Shown: piece after piece, positions 25,148 through 34,500 of the stretch | Numbering within the stretch: the stretch's first letter is position 1 | Layout of the letters: each line of letters starts with the position of its first letter | From: an uncultured Blautia sp. | Lineage (GTDB): Bacteria > Bacillota > Clostridia > Lachnospirales > Lachnospiraceae | DNA length: 64,000 nucleotides | NCBI GenBank assembly: GCA_900539525.1 | Contig: UQCM01000008.1 | Coordinates: forward strand, 7,981-71,980 | Direction of reading: 5' to 3' | Position numbers and translations under genes: made by a program | Notes under the pieces: generated by a model | Told to the model about the DNA's origin: nothing | Database searches by the model: none | The model's input: the letters and a program-made list of their open reading frames with translations, nothing else

Positions 25148-25951
25148 TTATTTCCACTTAATGCTGTAGATTCCATTCACAGAGGAATCCTTCACCGAGC
25201 GGTATACCTTGAGATAATACGTTCCTCTCGGAAGATTCTTACCAAGAGTTGTCTGAATAGTTGCGCTGCCACTTCTGTAAATCGTATAGGTTCCCCGGAT
25301 TCCCGCGCTTTTACTGGGAACGAGTGTCGCATAAAGCGAACGATTGGACAGGCTGTCAAATTCCAGCTTTATCTTGGCAGGGCTCTTTAATGTAATCTTA
25401 TACCAGTCTGTCTTCTTTGCAGATTCTCCAATGGCGACAACGCCATATCTGGTGGCACCTTTCTTAAGGCTTACCGCCTTTTTCTGCGTTTTTCCACTCT
25501 TCTCAACGATCTTCTTAAACTGCGTGTTTAATATGAAAGTATTAGGGGTCTGAATCTTAATCTGATAGGTACCTTTATTTATACCAAAAACGGCTGCTTT
25601 CATAGACTCCACTGAACTCATGGCATTGATATATTCTGTGGTCAGTACCTTCCCTCTGGCATTGCAAAGAGAGACATTGACTCCCAGATAATAATTGCCG
25701 CCGGCAATTGCTGTTGCCGATACTGTAAGCGTACCGGGATTCTTTACGGTAAACCGGTAACAATGGGTGATACTTCCGTCCTGGTCCGTATTGGTATACA
25801 CCTGACCGAGCGCCAGATTTTCCACCTTATCCGCTGCAAGCACTGTCATTCCTGACAGTAACATCATCAGGCAAAGCGCTGCTGCCAATCCTGCCAGCCG
25901 CTTCCAGATCTTTTTTTCTCTCATATTCATCTTCTCCATTTCTTTTTTCAT
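25148..25951 (-). CDS. Secreted protein with two pre-peptidase-like beta domains
   Basis: 267 aa, function not known. Residues 1-40 are a signal peptide (KKIWKRLAGLAAALCLMMLL, cut near VLAAD). Two beta-sandwich repeats follow, each with the pattern of bacterial pre-peptidase C-terminal domains (YRFTVKNPGTLTVSATAIAG and WYKITLKSPAKIKLEFDSLS, each ending GTYYLKVYRS or GTYQIKIQTP). Such domains bind surfaces or other proteins. GGAG also supports a start 9 codons later. The upstream region contains two CCTCCGGGGAA direct repeats and a large palindrome. Confidence 0.7.
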   Translation of the reverse strand: MKKEMEKMNMREKKIWKRLAGLAAALCLMMLLSGMTVLAADKVENLALGQVYTNTDQDGSITHCYRFTVKNPGTLTVSATAIAGGNYYLGVNVSLCNARGKVLTTEYINAMSSVESMKAAVFGINKGTYQIKIQTPNTFILNTQFKKIVEKSGKTQKKAVSLKKGATRYGVVAIGESAKKTDWYKITLKSPAKIKLEFDSLSNRSLYATLVPSKSAGIRGTYTIYRSGSATIQTTLGKNLPRGTYYLKVYRSVKDSSVNGIYSIKWK

Positions 25952-25988
25952 GATATTCCCCGGAGGATTTTATCCTTTCCCCGGAGGG

Positions 25989-26030
25989 TTCATGATATAG
26001 GAAATTCGAAGGAATTTCCTATATCATGAA
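25989..26030. repeat. 42-bp near-perfect palindrome
   Basis: Arms TTCATGATATAGGAAATT and its exact complement, separated by 6 nt. It sits between the efp terminator and the leader of the 25148-25951 gene, and could be an operator or an mRNA-stability hairpin. Confidence 0.8.
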
Positions 26031-26032
26031 AA

Positions 26033-26060
26033 AGCCCGCAAATCCATTTCTCTGCGGGCT
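26033..26060 (-). terminator. Intrinsic terminator of efp
   Basis: AGCCCGCA/TGCGGGCT stem with 12-nt loop, followed by TTTTTCA on the minus strand, 23 bp past the efp stop. Confidence 0.85.
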
Positions 26061-26082
26061 CATCTTTTGTATCGATCCTGGA

Positions 26083-26640
26083 TTATACTCTTGACAGATA
26101 CTCACCTGTTCTGGTGTCGATCTTCAGCTTGTCACCGGTTTCCACAAACAGCGGAACATATACAACAGCCCCTGTCTCAACAGTAGCAGGTTTTGTAGCT
26201 CCCTGTGCGGTATCGCCCTTGAATCCGGGTTCTGTCTCAGTAACTTCGAGCTCTACGAATAATGGCGGCTCTACTGCAAATACGTTTCCATTGTAGGAGC
26301 AAACCTTTACAGACTCATTCTCTTTAACAAATTTCAGAGCATTGCCGATCACTTCTTCGCCGAGTGCAATCTGCTCATAAGACTCCATGTTCATAAAATG
26401 GAATAAGTCTCCGTCACTGTACAGATACTGCATCTCTGCCCTGTCAATACGTGCCTGCGGGAACTTTTCTGTCGGGCGGAAGGTTTTCTCCACAACACCG
26501 CCGTTGATAATATTTTTCAGCTTTGTACGAACGAAAGCAGCGCCTTTACCTGGTTTTACATGCTGGAACTCAAGAATCTGCATGATGTTTCCCTCAATCT
26601 CCAGTGTAATGCCATTTTTAAAATCTCCTGCTGATATCAT
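26083..26640 (-). CDS. efp: Elongation factor P
   Basis: A 185-residue translation factor that rescues ribosomes stalled at polyproline. Three-domain EF-P architecture: N-terminal KOW-like (MISAGDFKNGITLEIEG), the loop with HVKPGKGAAFVRTK near residue 30, where the tip Lys can be modified, and C-terminal TRTGEYLSRV. AAGGAGG supports the ATG at 26640 rather than one 9 codons upstream. Own promoter and terminator. Confidence 0.96.
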   Translation of the reverse strand: MISAGDFKNGITLEIEGNIMQILEFQHVKPGKGAAFVRTKLKNIINGGVVEKTFRPTEKFPQARIDRAEMQYLYSDGDLFHFMNMESYEQIALGEEVIGNALKFVKENESVKVCSYNGNVFAVEPPLFVELEVTETEPGFKGDTAQGATKPATVETGAVVYVPLFVETGDKLKIDTRTGEYLSRV

Positions 26641-26703
26641 CTGATATTCCTCCTTAAAAATATACACCGGGAATCATTTCTCCATTCCCATACTTATGAA
26701 TTA

Positions 26704-26732
26704 TTCTATAATAAAATCTCTCTTTTTTCAAC
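26704..26732 (-). promoter_or_regulatory. Promoter of efp
   Basis: TTGAAA (26727-26732), 17-bp spacer, TAGAAT (26704-26709), in the pepP-efp gap. Confidence 0.6.
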
Positions 26733-26738
26733 TGTTTT

Positions 26739-27797
26739 TTACAGCTCGATCAATTCTTTTGGCGAATGAGTGAAATTTCTGCATCCATCTGCCGTAACGC
26801 ACACCAGATCCTCGATCCTTACACCGCCGAATCCAGGCAGGTAAATTCCCGGTTCCACAGTCTGGATCACATTCTCCCGAAGCACCTCATGACATTTGGG
26901 TGAGAGCCTTGGCTCTTCATGGATAAACAGTCCCACACTATGTCCCAGTCCGTGACCGAAGTATTCTCCGTAGCCTGCTTCTGCGATCACCCTGCGCGCC
27001 ACGGCATCGACTTCACTTCCGGTCATTCCCGCTCTGATCACCTGAAGCGCGGCAAGCTGTGCTTCCAGTACGATACGGTAAATCTCTTTCTGCTTCCCGT
27101 CAGCTTTTCCCACAACGATCGTCCTGGTCATATCGGAACAGTAGCCTTCGTAAACACAGCCGAAATCCATTGTCACAAAATCCCCGGCTTCGATCTTCTT
27201 TTCTGACGGGATCGCATGGGGCATGGCCGAATGGAGGCCGGAAGCCACGATCGTATCAAAGCTGTTTCCCACAGCCCCCGCTTCCTTCATATAATAATCA
27301 AGCTTCGCCGCGATCTCAAGCTCTGTCACACCCGGACGGATATCTGAAAGGATCCTTGTAAACGCCTGATCACCGATCGCTTCTGCCCTTGCCAGACTGG
27401 CAAGCTCTTTCTCCGTTTTCACAATGCGCAGTCTGTTCAGTTCCTCCCCCGCCGGTATCCAGCAGATATCAGGACACGCTTCCCTAAGCTTCATGAAATC
27501 TCCATAGATGAGATGCTGATCCTCAAACATCAGACTCGAGGCTTGCGTCTCCCTGATCAGCTCCGCAAGAAGAACGCCATAGCCTCTCTCACCACCGGCT
27601 TCCATCACTTCAAAACCTGCCGCTTCTGCTTTTGCCTGTGTCGTATAACGGGAATCTGTCAGCAGAACCTTACGTCCCGGCGTCAGAAACAAATACCCGG
27701 TCGCTCCCCGGAAACCGCTCAAATATCTCATATTGTATCCATCGGATACCAGAATGGCATCTGCATGTCCTTCCTTCTTCCAGATGTTATCCAGCAT
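26739..27797 (-). CDS. M24-family Xaa-Pro aminopeptidase
   Basis: Dinuclear metallopeptidase that removes an N-terminal residue before proline, 352 aa (short-form PepP/PepQ-like). N-terminal creatinase domain 1-125. The catalytic pita-bread domain follows with ligands visible: two Asp in TMDFGCVYEGYCSDMTRT, His in GHGLGHSVG, Glu in VEPGIYLP and a last Glu in VRIEDLV. Overlaps aroK by 11 bp, so co-translated. Precedes efp, a frequent order in Firmicutes. Confidence 0.92.
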   Translation of the reverse strand: MLDNIWKKEGHADAILVSDGYNMRYLSGFRGATGYLFLTPGRKVLLTDSRYTTQAKAEAAGFEVMEAGGERGYGVLLAELIRETQASSLMFEDQHLIYGDFMKLREACPDICWIPAGEELNRLRIVKTEKELASLARAEAIGDQAFTRILSDIRPGVTELEIAAKLDYYMKEAGAVGNSFDTIVASGLHSAMPHAIPSEKKIEAGDFVTMDFGCVYEGYCSDMTRTIVVGKADGKQKEIYRIVLEAQLAALQVIRAGMTGSEVDAVARRVIAEAGYGEYFGHGLGHSVGLFIHEEPRLSPKCHEVLRENVIQTVEPGIYLPGFGGVRIEDLVCVTADGCRNFTHSPKELIEL

Positions 27798-28293
27798 ATT
27801 CCAGAACCTCCTTTACAATCTGCAAAACACTTTTTCTGTCCGTAGCGATCCTTTCGTCCGCCACACTGTCATAAATTTCCCCTCTGGCATCCATCAGCTC
27901 GCGGATCCTTTTCTGCAGCTCCTCTCCCTGAAGCAGCGGTCTGGTATCATCCCCCTGAAGCCTTTCAGTTAGTGTTTCCACCTCTGCGGTCAGATAAACC
28001 ACCCTTCCCAGCTTCTTTAAATACTCTCTGTTTACGGGACGCACCGGCAGGCCTCCGCCCACGGCAATCACACTCTGCTCCTGTCCATGCATGAGCTGCT
28101 CCAGCGCTTTCGTTTCCAGTTCCCGGAAATACTCCTCCCCGGATTCCCTGAAAATATCGCTGATCTTCCTGCCTGTCTGCTCTTCGATCATCGTATCCGT
28201 ATCCACAAGACTGCAGTTCAATGCTTCCGAGAGCGCTTTTCCCACACTGCTCTTCCCGCATCCCATAAATCCGATTAAAATGATATGCTTCAT
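27787..28293 (-). CDS. aroK: Shikimate kinase
   Basis: P-loop kinase making shikimate-3-phosphate in aromatic amino-acid synthesis, 168 aa. Walker A GFMGCGKSSVGK at 8-19, the substrate Asp in LVDTDTMIEE, AVGGGLPV near residue 78 and the lid Arg in DDTRPLLQG. The other aro genes are not here. It overlaps yqeG by 4 nt (ATGA) and pepP by 11 nt. Confidence 0.95.
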   Translation of the reverse strand: MKHIILIGFMGCGKSSVGKALSEALNCSLVDTDTMIEEQTGRKISDIFRESGEEYFRELETKALEQLMHGQEQSVIAVGGGLPVRPVNREYLKKLGRVVYLTAEVETLTERLQGDDTRPLLQGEELQKRIRELMDARGEIYDSVADERIATDRKSVLQIVKEVLEYAG

Positions 28294-28796
28294 GATTTTT
28301 TCCTCTGCTTTTCATAAAAACATAGAACGATCTTTTCCAGATACCGTTTGAGTACGATCTGGATCTCCTCCTTCGGATGAATCGGCTGAACCAGAATCGT
28401 CCGTATACCGGCTCTCTTCGCCCCATAGATATCCGTAAAGAGCTGATCCCCCACAAAGAGGGTATCCTCTACCGTACAGCCCATCTGTTCCATTGCCTTC
28501 CGATAGCTCTTTACTCCCGGCTTGTGCGCATTCTCAATGTACTTTGTTCCCACTGCCTCTGCAAAAGGTGCCACACGCGGAAGCTGATTATTGGAAATCA
28601 GACAGGAGTCCATTCCCAGACTGCGCAGATGGGCAAACAGCCGGATGGCACGTTCATCCGCCGGCGCACCGTGAGGTACCAGCGTATTATCGATATCAAA
28701 CAAAACCCCTCTGTATCCCTGCGCCCGCAGTCCGTCAAAATCAATGCTATATACCGATTCCAGATATTCGTCCGGATAAAAACACTTAAACATCAT
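28290..28796 (-). CDS. YqeG-family HAD IIIA phosphatase
   Basis: A 168-residue HAD-superfamily hydrolase. DIDNTLV near residue 35 has both catalytic Asp residues, SNN is motif II, and KPGVKSYRKAM with GDQLFTDIYGAKRAG are motifs III and IV. The family is linked to phosphatidylglycerophosphate phosphatase (GEP4-like), which fits, but the substrate is unproven. Starts MM; either codon is possible. Confidence 0.9.
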   Translation of the reverse strand: MMFKCFYPDEYLESVYSIDFDGLRAQGYRGVLFDIDNTLVPHGAPADERAIRLFAHLRSLGMDSCLISNNQLPRVAPFAEAVGTKYIENAHKPGVKSYRKAMEQMGCTVEDTLFVGDQLFTDIYGAKRAGIRTILVQPIHPKEEIQIVLKRYLEKIVLCFYEKQRKKS

Positions 28797-28806
28797 CCTT
28801 CCCCTT

Positions 28807-30024
28807 CTATCTCTGCCGGTAGGTGCCCAGAAAGCACGAAAGCTTATTCGTTGCCTCTTTCAGCTGTGCAAGCTCCGGCAGATAAACGATCCTGAAGTGA
28901 TCCGGTGTCTTCAGATTGAATCCGCCGCCGTGAACCAGAAGAACCTTCTGTTCCTTCAGAAAATCCAGACAGAACTGTTCATCATCGCTGATGTTAAATC
29001 TTTCTGTGTCGATCTTTGGAAAGATATAAAATGCCGCATCCGGCTTTACGGCAGAAATCCCCGGAATGTCATTCAGCGCGTGATAAATGAATTCCCTCTG
29101 TTCATAGATCCTTCCGCCCGGAAGGAGCATCGGATCTGTCTCATTCACCTGCGACAGAGCAGTTTCCACAACCGCCTGTGCCGGAACATTGGAACAGAGA
29201 CGCATGGAAGAGAGCATATTCAGACCCTCTATGTATCCCTTCACCCTGGACTTGTCACCGCTTAAGCACATCCATCCCAGACGGAACCCGGCGATCTTGT
29301 GGGACTTGGAAAGTCCGTTCATCGTAATGCAGAAAAGATCCGGCGCCAGTGAGGCGATCGAAACGTGTTTCTTCCCGTCCATGACCAGACGGTCATAGAT
29401 CTCATCCGCAAAAATGATCAGCTCGTGCTCCCTGGCTACATCCACGATCTGCTGCAGCACCTCCTCCGGATACAGTGCCCCGGTCGGATTATTCGGGTTG
29501 ATCACAACAATTCCCTTGGTGCGGTCTGTGATCTTTCTCCGGATATCCTGTATATCCGGATACCAGCCGGACTGTTCATCGCACACGTAATGCACCGGCT
29601 TTCCTCCCGCCAGATTCGCGGCTGCCGTCCAGAGCGGATAATCCGGAGACGGCATCAGGATCTCATCCCCGTTATTTAACAGCCCCTGCATGACCATGAC
29701 GATCAGTTCGCTGACGCCGTTGCCCGTATAGATATCATGAATTCCCACATTCGGGATATTCTTTTTCCGGCAGTATTCCTGGATCGCTCTTCTTGCCGAG
29801 AGCAGTCCTTTCGAATCGGAATAGCCTTCTGTATTCCTTAAGTTCTCTGCCATGCTCTGTATAACCGCATCCGGTGCCTGAAATCCGAAAGGCGCCGGAT
29901 TGCCAATGTTCAGTTTTAAAATAGGGATCCCGTTTTCCTCCATGCGGGCCGCCTCTTCTACGACCGGTCCCCTGACATCGTAGCAGACATTGTCCAGCTT
30001 GGTTGACTTTTCAAATATCCTCAT
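28807..30024 (-). CDS. alaA: Alanine-synthesising aminotransferase
   Basis: Fold type I PLP aminotransferase of 405 aa that very closely follows E. coli AlaA (glutamate-pyruvate transaminase): KSTKLDNVCYDVRGPV, LKLNIGNPAPFGF, YTGNGVSELIV, NPNNPTGA, and the PLP lysine in NGLSKSHKIAGFRLGW. It makes alanine for protein and peptidoglycan. Neighbouring genes are unrelated, and a terminator separates it from the upstream dapF-like gene. Confidence 0.9.
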   Translation of the reverse strand: MRIFEKSTKLDNVCYDVRGPVVEEAARMEENGIPILKLNIGNPAPFGFQAPDAVIQSMAENLRNTEGYSDSKGLLSARRAIQEYCRKKNIPNVGIHDIYTGNGVSELIVMVMQGLLNNGDEILMPSPDYPLWTAAANLAGGKPVHYVCDEQSGWYPDIQDIRRKITDRTKGIVVINPNNPTGALYPEEVLQQIVDVAREHELIIFADEIYDRLVMDGKKHVSIASLAPDLFCITMNGLSKSHKIAGFRLGWMCLSGDKSRVKGYIEGLNMLSSMRLCSNVPAQAVVETALSQVNETDPMLLPGGRIYEQREFIYHALNDIPGISAVKPDAAFYIFPKIDTERFNISDDEQFCLDFLKEQKVLLVHGGGFNLKTPDHFRIVYLPELAQLKEATNKLSCFLGTYRQR

Positions 30025-30092
30025 ATGATTTCCCCCTTTTCACTTTTGTTGTATTAGTATATACCATTCCTTTTTTTCGCACAAGAAAAAAA

Positions 30093-30114
30093 TGCAGTGC
30101 CGCCAGACACTGCA
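30093..30114 (-). terminator. Intrinsic terminator of the DapF-like gene
   Basis: TGCAGTG/CACTGCA stem with TTTTTTTCTT on the minus strand. A fragment of repeat family 2 (GTAACTGTTCAGAG, 30123-30140) lies just upstream on that strand. Confidence 0.8.
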
Positions 30115-30151
30115 ATAAAAATGTAACTGTTCAGAGCCATATATCCATTTT

Positions 30152-31009
30152 TTACAGACTTCTCAGTTTTTCCGAAAATGCGTGGGATAACGTCATTCTT
30201 CCGATATGGAACACCTCTCCGGTCATAAAGACACGCCAGTCTTCAGCGATCTCCACTTCCAGACATCCTCCGGGCATATGTACAAACATCTTGTCATCCG
30301 TCATGCCCATCCGATAGGCTGCTCCTGCCGCCGCACAGGCATTGCTCCCGGCTGCCAGTGTGTATCCGGCGCCTCTTTCGTAAATCTCGATCTGAATGTT
30401 GTTGCTGTCGATCACCTTTAAGATCTGCGTATTCACCCGGTTCGGAAAGCAGGGTGCCGTCTCGGAATAGCGACCGATATGACAAACCATCTCTTTTGAG
30501 ATATGCCGCATCGGGATGATACAGTGAGGATTTCCGATGGATACACAGGTGGAGAGATAAGGGATCCCTCCAAATTCAATCTCCTCCTCTACGACCTCGC
30601 GCCGTTCCCCGGTCATGGGAATCTCGTCGCTCCAGAAGGAGAGTCTGCCCATGGAGATCTTCAGACGGCTTCCCTCTTCGTTCTGATAGAAGGCCTCGAC
30701 CTCCCCGCTCTTTGTCATAAACTTCAGATGGTTTTTCTGGATATATCCTCCATCCTTCAGATATTTTGCGAAGATACAGATGCCGTTTCCGCTGTTCTCT
30801 GCTTCGCTTCCGTCCGGATTGTAGATGCTGACGTGGATTCCGTCCTCCTGAAACACCGGTCCCACAAGAATCCCATCTGCCCCCACACCGAAATTCCGGT
30901 CGCAGATGGTACGGATCGTTTCTCCTTTCAGCTCCATCTCATTCTTTTCCGGATCATACACCAGATAATCATTTCCCAGTACATGATATTTTTCCAATAC
31001 AAAATTCAT
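30152..31009 (-). CDS. Diaminopimelate-epimerase-like protein lacking both catalytic cysteines
   Basis: 285 aa, aligning over its whole length with the DapF at 20424-21257 (LGNDYLVYD, YNPDGSEAENSGNG, SIGNPHCI, FPNRVNTQ, ERGAGYTLAAGSNACA). The two positions that carry catalytic Cys in DapF are Ser73 (AGC) and Ala220. DapF needs both Cys as acid-base pair, so DAP epimerisation is not expected. In the related proline-racemase fold, Cys replacement goes with dehydratase activity; a similar shift or a non-enzymatic role is possible. The reading frame is intact, with its own promoter, GGAGG site and terminator, so it is not an obvious pseudogene. Confidence 0.85.
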   Translation of the reverse strand: MNFVLEKYHVLGNDYLVYDPEKNEMELKGETIRTICDRNFGVGADGILVGPVFQEDGIHVSIYNPDGSEAENSGNGICIFAKYLKDGGYIQKNHLKFMTKSGEVEAFYQNEEGSRLKISMGRLSFWSDEIPMTGERREVVEEEIEFGGIPYLSTCVSIGNPHCIIPMRHISKEMVCHIGRYSETAPCFPNRVNTQILKVIDSNNIQIEIYERGAGYTLAAGSNACAAAGAAYRMGMTDDKMFVHMPGGCLEVEIAEDWRVFMTGEVFHIGRMTLSHAFSEKLRSL

Positions 31010-31039
31010 AGATTCCGCCTCCTGTCTCTCAATATCTAC

Positions 31040-31068
31040 AGTATACTCGCATTTCAGGGAAATGAGAA
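31040..31068 (-). promoter_or_regulatory. Candidate promoter of the DapF-like gene
   Basis: TTCTCA (31063-31068), 17-bp spacer, TATACT (31040-31045). Good -10, weak -35. Confidence 0.4.
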
Positions 31069-31106
31069 GATATTTCTGAAAATGTATTCCTGTTTGCTAC
31101 CCGGAC

Positions 31107-31287
31107 GCGGATGAGGCATGCGTTGTTACACGCAAACCGGGGCAACATTCCGCCGAACTAACTGCTAACTCCGACTAAGACGCTCCGGAAGAGCCGTCGC
31201 GCCTAAGTCTGCGTAAGCAGTGGATTTCGTCTCCATTAAAAGCGCCCCTGAAATGGTTTGCTTAGCAACAACGCATGCCTCACCCGC
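31107..31287. mobile_element. MITE-like palindromic element family 5 (181 bp)
   Basis: Inverted ends GCGGATGAGGCATGCGTTGT and GCGGGTGAGGCATGCGTTGT (reverse complement of the right end), continuing to GCAAACC, for about 30 bp. The interior has further inverted pieces (CTAAGTC, GACTAAG). No ORF of note and no clear target duplication. Together with 31325-31506 it occupies the 511-bp gap before polC. Confidence 0.7.
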
Positions 31288-31324
31288 TGTGTATTGATAT
31301 GCCTTAGTAACGTATTGATAAAAT

Positions 31325-31506
31325 GAGCCAAGGGACAAATAGACATAAAATACATGCTTGCATGTATTTTTAAATCTATGGGTCCCGCAAAACATGAGCA
31401 AGTAGCCATTTTTCGCAGAAAAATGAGCGGATTGCGAATGTTTACGTCGATTTTGAGAGTGCGAAGCACGGAAAAATCAACGTAAGGCTCATTTGTCGGA
31501 TAACTC
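31325..31506. mobile_element. MITE family 3, copy 2 (182 bp, 7-bp target duplication)
   Basis: Same inverted ends as 9701-9883 (GAGCCAAGGGACAAAT; right complement GAGTTATCCGACAAATG) and near-identical interior. Exact direct repeats ATAAAAT flank it at 31318-31324 and 31507-31513. It lies 14 bp after the polC stop, in the same orientation as copy 1. Confidence 0.85.
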
Positions 31507-31520
31507 ATAAAATATTAACA

Positions 31521-34500
31521 TCATGCAAAATCAAACAGCGACAGCTGATTTGACTCCGGCAGGTCTCCCAGCAGTCCCAGGTCTCCCATCAGGTCGATGA
31601 CGGTCTTGCTCACCTTTGTGCGGCTGCGGAAATCATCTTTTGATAAAAAGGGTCCGTTCTTTGCCGCTTCCACTACAGCCTCTGCCGCCTTATCTCCCAT
31701 ACCGTCGATGCTGCTTAAGGAAGGCATCAGCTTGCCATCGATGATCTGGAAACGGCTTGCCTCGGCTCTGTAGATATCGATCGGTGTGAAGGAGAAGCCT
31801 CTGGCATACATTTCACGGACGATCTTCATGTCCTTTACGGTATCCTGTTCCTTATTCGTCATCGCGTCGCCCTTGCTCTGATACAGCTTCATATAATACT
31901 CCAGCTTCTCCGGTCCCTGGCACATCAGCTCGTAGCTGAAGGCGGAGGCACGGATGCTGAAGTAGGCCGCGTAGTAAGCCAGAGGGTAGAATACCTTACA
32001 GTAGGCGATCCGGTAGGCCATCATGACGTAGGCTGCCGCATGCGCTTTGGGGAACATGTATTTGATCTTCTTACAGGACCACACGTACCAGTCGGGCACC
32101 CCGTGCTTTGCCATTTCTTCTTCCCACTGGGGCTTCAGTCCCTTTCCCTTTCGCACGCTCTCCATGATGGTGAAGCTCTCCTCACTGTCAAGTCCCATAT
32201 GGATCAGATAGGTCATAATATCGTCACGGGTACAGATGGCTGTGGAGATCGTGGCCTTTCCCTCCTGGATCAGGGTCTGGGCATTTCCCAGCCACACGTC
32301 CGTGCCGTGGGACAGTCCGGAGATACGCACCAGATCCGAGAAGGTCTTCGGCTTTGTATCAACGAGCATCTGGATAACGAACTCCGTACCAAACTCCGGG
32401 ATTCCCAGTGCCCCCAGGGGACAGCCTCCGATCTGCTCCGGTGTGATGCCAAGTGCTCTCGTACTGGTAAACAGAGACATGACCTCCTGGTCATCCAGCG
32501 GGATCTTCTGGGCATCCAGACCTGTGAGATCCTCCAGCATACGGATCATGGTCGGATCATCGTGTCCGAGAATATCCAGCTTCAGAAGATTGTGATCGAT
32601 GGAGTGATAGTCAAAGTGGGTCGTGATGATGTCTGTCGTCTGGTCGTTGGCCGGATGCTGGACCGGGGTGAAAGAGTAGATCTCCTCTCCCAGAGGCAGA
32701 ACGATGATACCTCCCGGATGCTGTCCGGTGGTCCTCCGGACGCCCACACAGCCCTGCACGATGCGGTTGATCTCGCAGACACGCTTTCTCTGTCCTCTCT
32801 CCTCAAAATAATTCTTAACATAGCCGAAGGCCGTCTTGTCCGCCAGGGTACCGATGGTTCCCGCCCGGAAGGTCTGTCCCTTTCCGAAGATAACCTCCGT
32901 GTACCGGTGGGCATTTCCCTGATAGTCTCCGGAGAAATTCAGGTCAATATCCGGCTCCTTGTTTCCCTTGAATCCCAGGAAGGTCTCGAACGGAATATCA
33001 AAGCCCTCCTTGATCAGCATCGCCCCGCAGTTCGGGCAGATCTTATCCGGCATGTCGCAGCCGGCACCTCCGGTATATGCCTTTACCTCTTCCGAATCAA
33101 ATTCCGAATAATGGCACTCTTTGCAGTAGTAATGGGGACTCAGCGGATTTACCTCCGTGATTCCCGCCATCGTCGCCACGAACGATGAGCCGACGGATCC
33201 TCTAGAACCTACCAGATAGCCATCCTCATTGGACTTCCACACCAGCTTCTGGGCGATGATATACATCACGGCGAATCCATTGGATATAATGGAATTCAGC
33301 TCACGCTCCAGCCGCTCCACCACCACATCCGGAAGCTCATCCCCATAGATCTCGTGTGCCCGGTTGTAACAGATGGTCCGCAGCGTCTTGTCAGAATCCG
33401 GGATGACAGGCGGACATTTATCCGGGCGGACCGGGGAGATTTTCTCACACATATCTGCGATTTTATTGGTGTTGGTGATGACGACCTCCTCCGCCTTCTC
33501 ACTTCCCAGATAGGAGAATTCCGCCAGCATCTCCTCTGTGGTGCGCAGAAACAGAGGCGCCTGGTCATCCGCATCGGTAAAGCCTTTGCCTGCCATGATG
33601 ATCCGGCGGTAGACCTCATCCTCAGGATTCAGGAAATGCACATCGCAGGTAGCCACGACCGGTTTTTTAAACTGCTCCCCCAGTTTTACGATCTTTTTGT
33701 TGATCCCCATCAGGTCTTCCCGGGAGGTCACATTTTCAATCCTTTCGCTCTGGATCATGAATTCATTATTTCCCAGCGGCTGGATCTCCAGATAATCATA
33801 AAAATTCACCAGCCGGGCGATCTCCTGCTCCGATCTCCCGTCCAGGATCGCCTGATACAGCTCGCCCGCCTCGCAGGCGGAACCAATCAGCAGTCCCTCC
33901 CTGTTTTCCAGAAAGACACTTTTCGGGATCAGCGGTCTTCTGTGGTAATAATCCATATGGGACAGTGACACCAGGCGGTACAGATTGACACGCCCCGTAT
34001 CATTCTTTGCCAGGATAATGGCATGATGGGAGGGCAGCTTCTTCACCTGATCCTTCGAATTTCTGCCGAGCTCATTGACATCATCAAGGTTCACAGCATC
34101 CCGCTCCTTTAGCATCTCCACAAATTTCACGAAAATCTCCGCCGTGCAGCCCGCATCATCCACTGCACGGTGATGGTTTTCCAGAGAGATATGAAGTGCC
34201 TTTGCCACTGTGTCCAGCTTAAAACGTCCAAGCTGCGGAAGCAGCACACGGGCCAGTGCCACCGTGTCCACACTGGTAAATTCCCGTTCAAGCCCGAGCC
34301 GCCTGCAGTTTTCCTCGATAAAGCTCATATCAAAGGCGGCATTGTGGGCTACCATGACTGCCCCTTCGCAGAATGTGAGAAACTCCGGAAGGATCTTCTC
34401 AATCACCGGCGCATCAAGAACCATTTCATCATTGATGCCTGTCAGTTCCTCGATGCGGAAGGGAATCGGCACCTCCGGGTTTACGAAGGTGCTGAATCGA

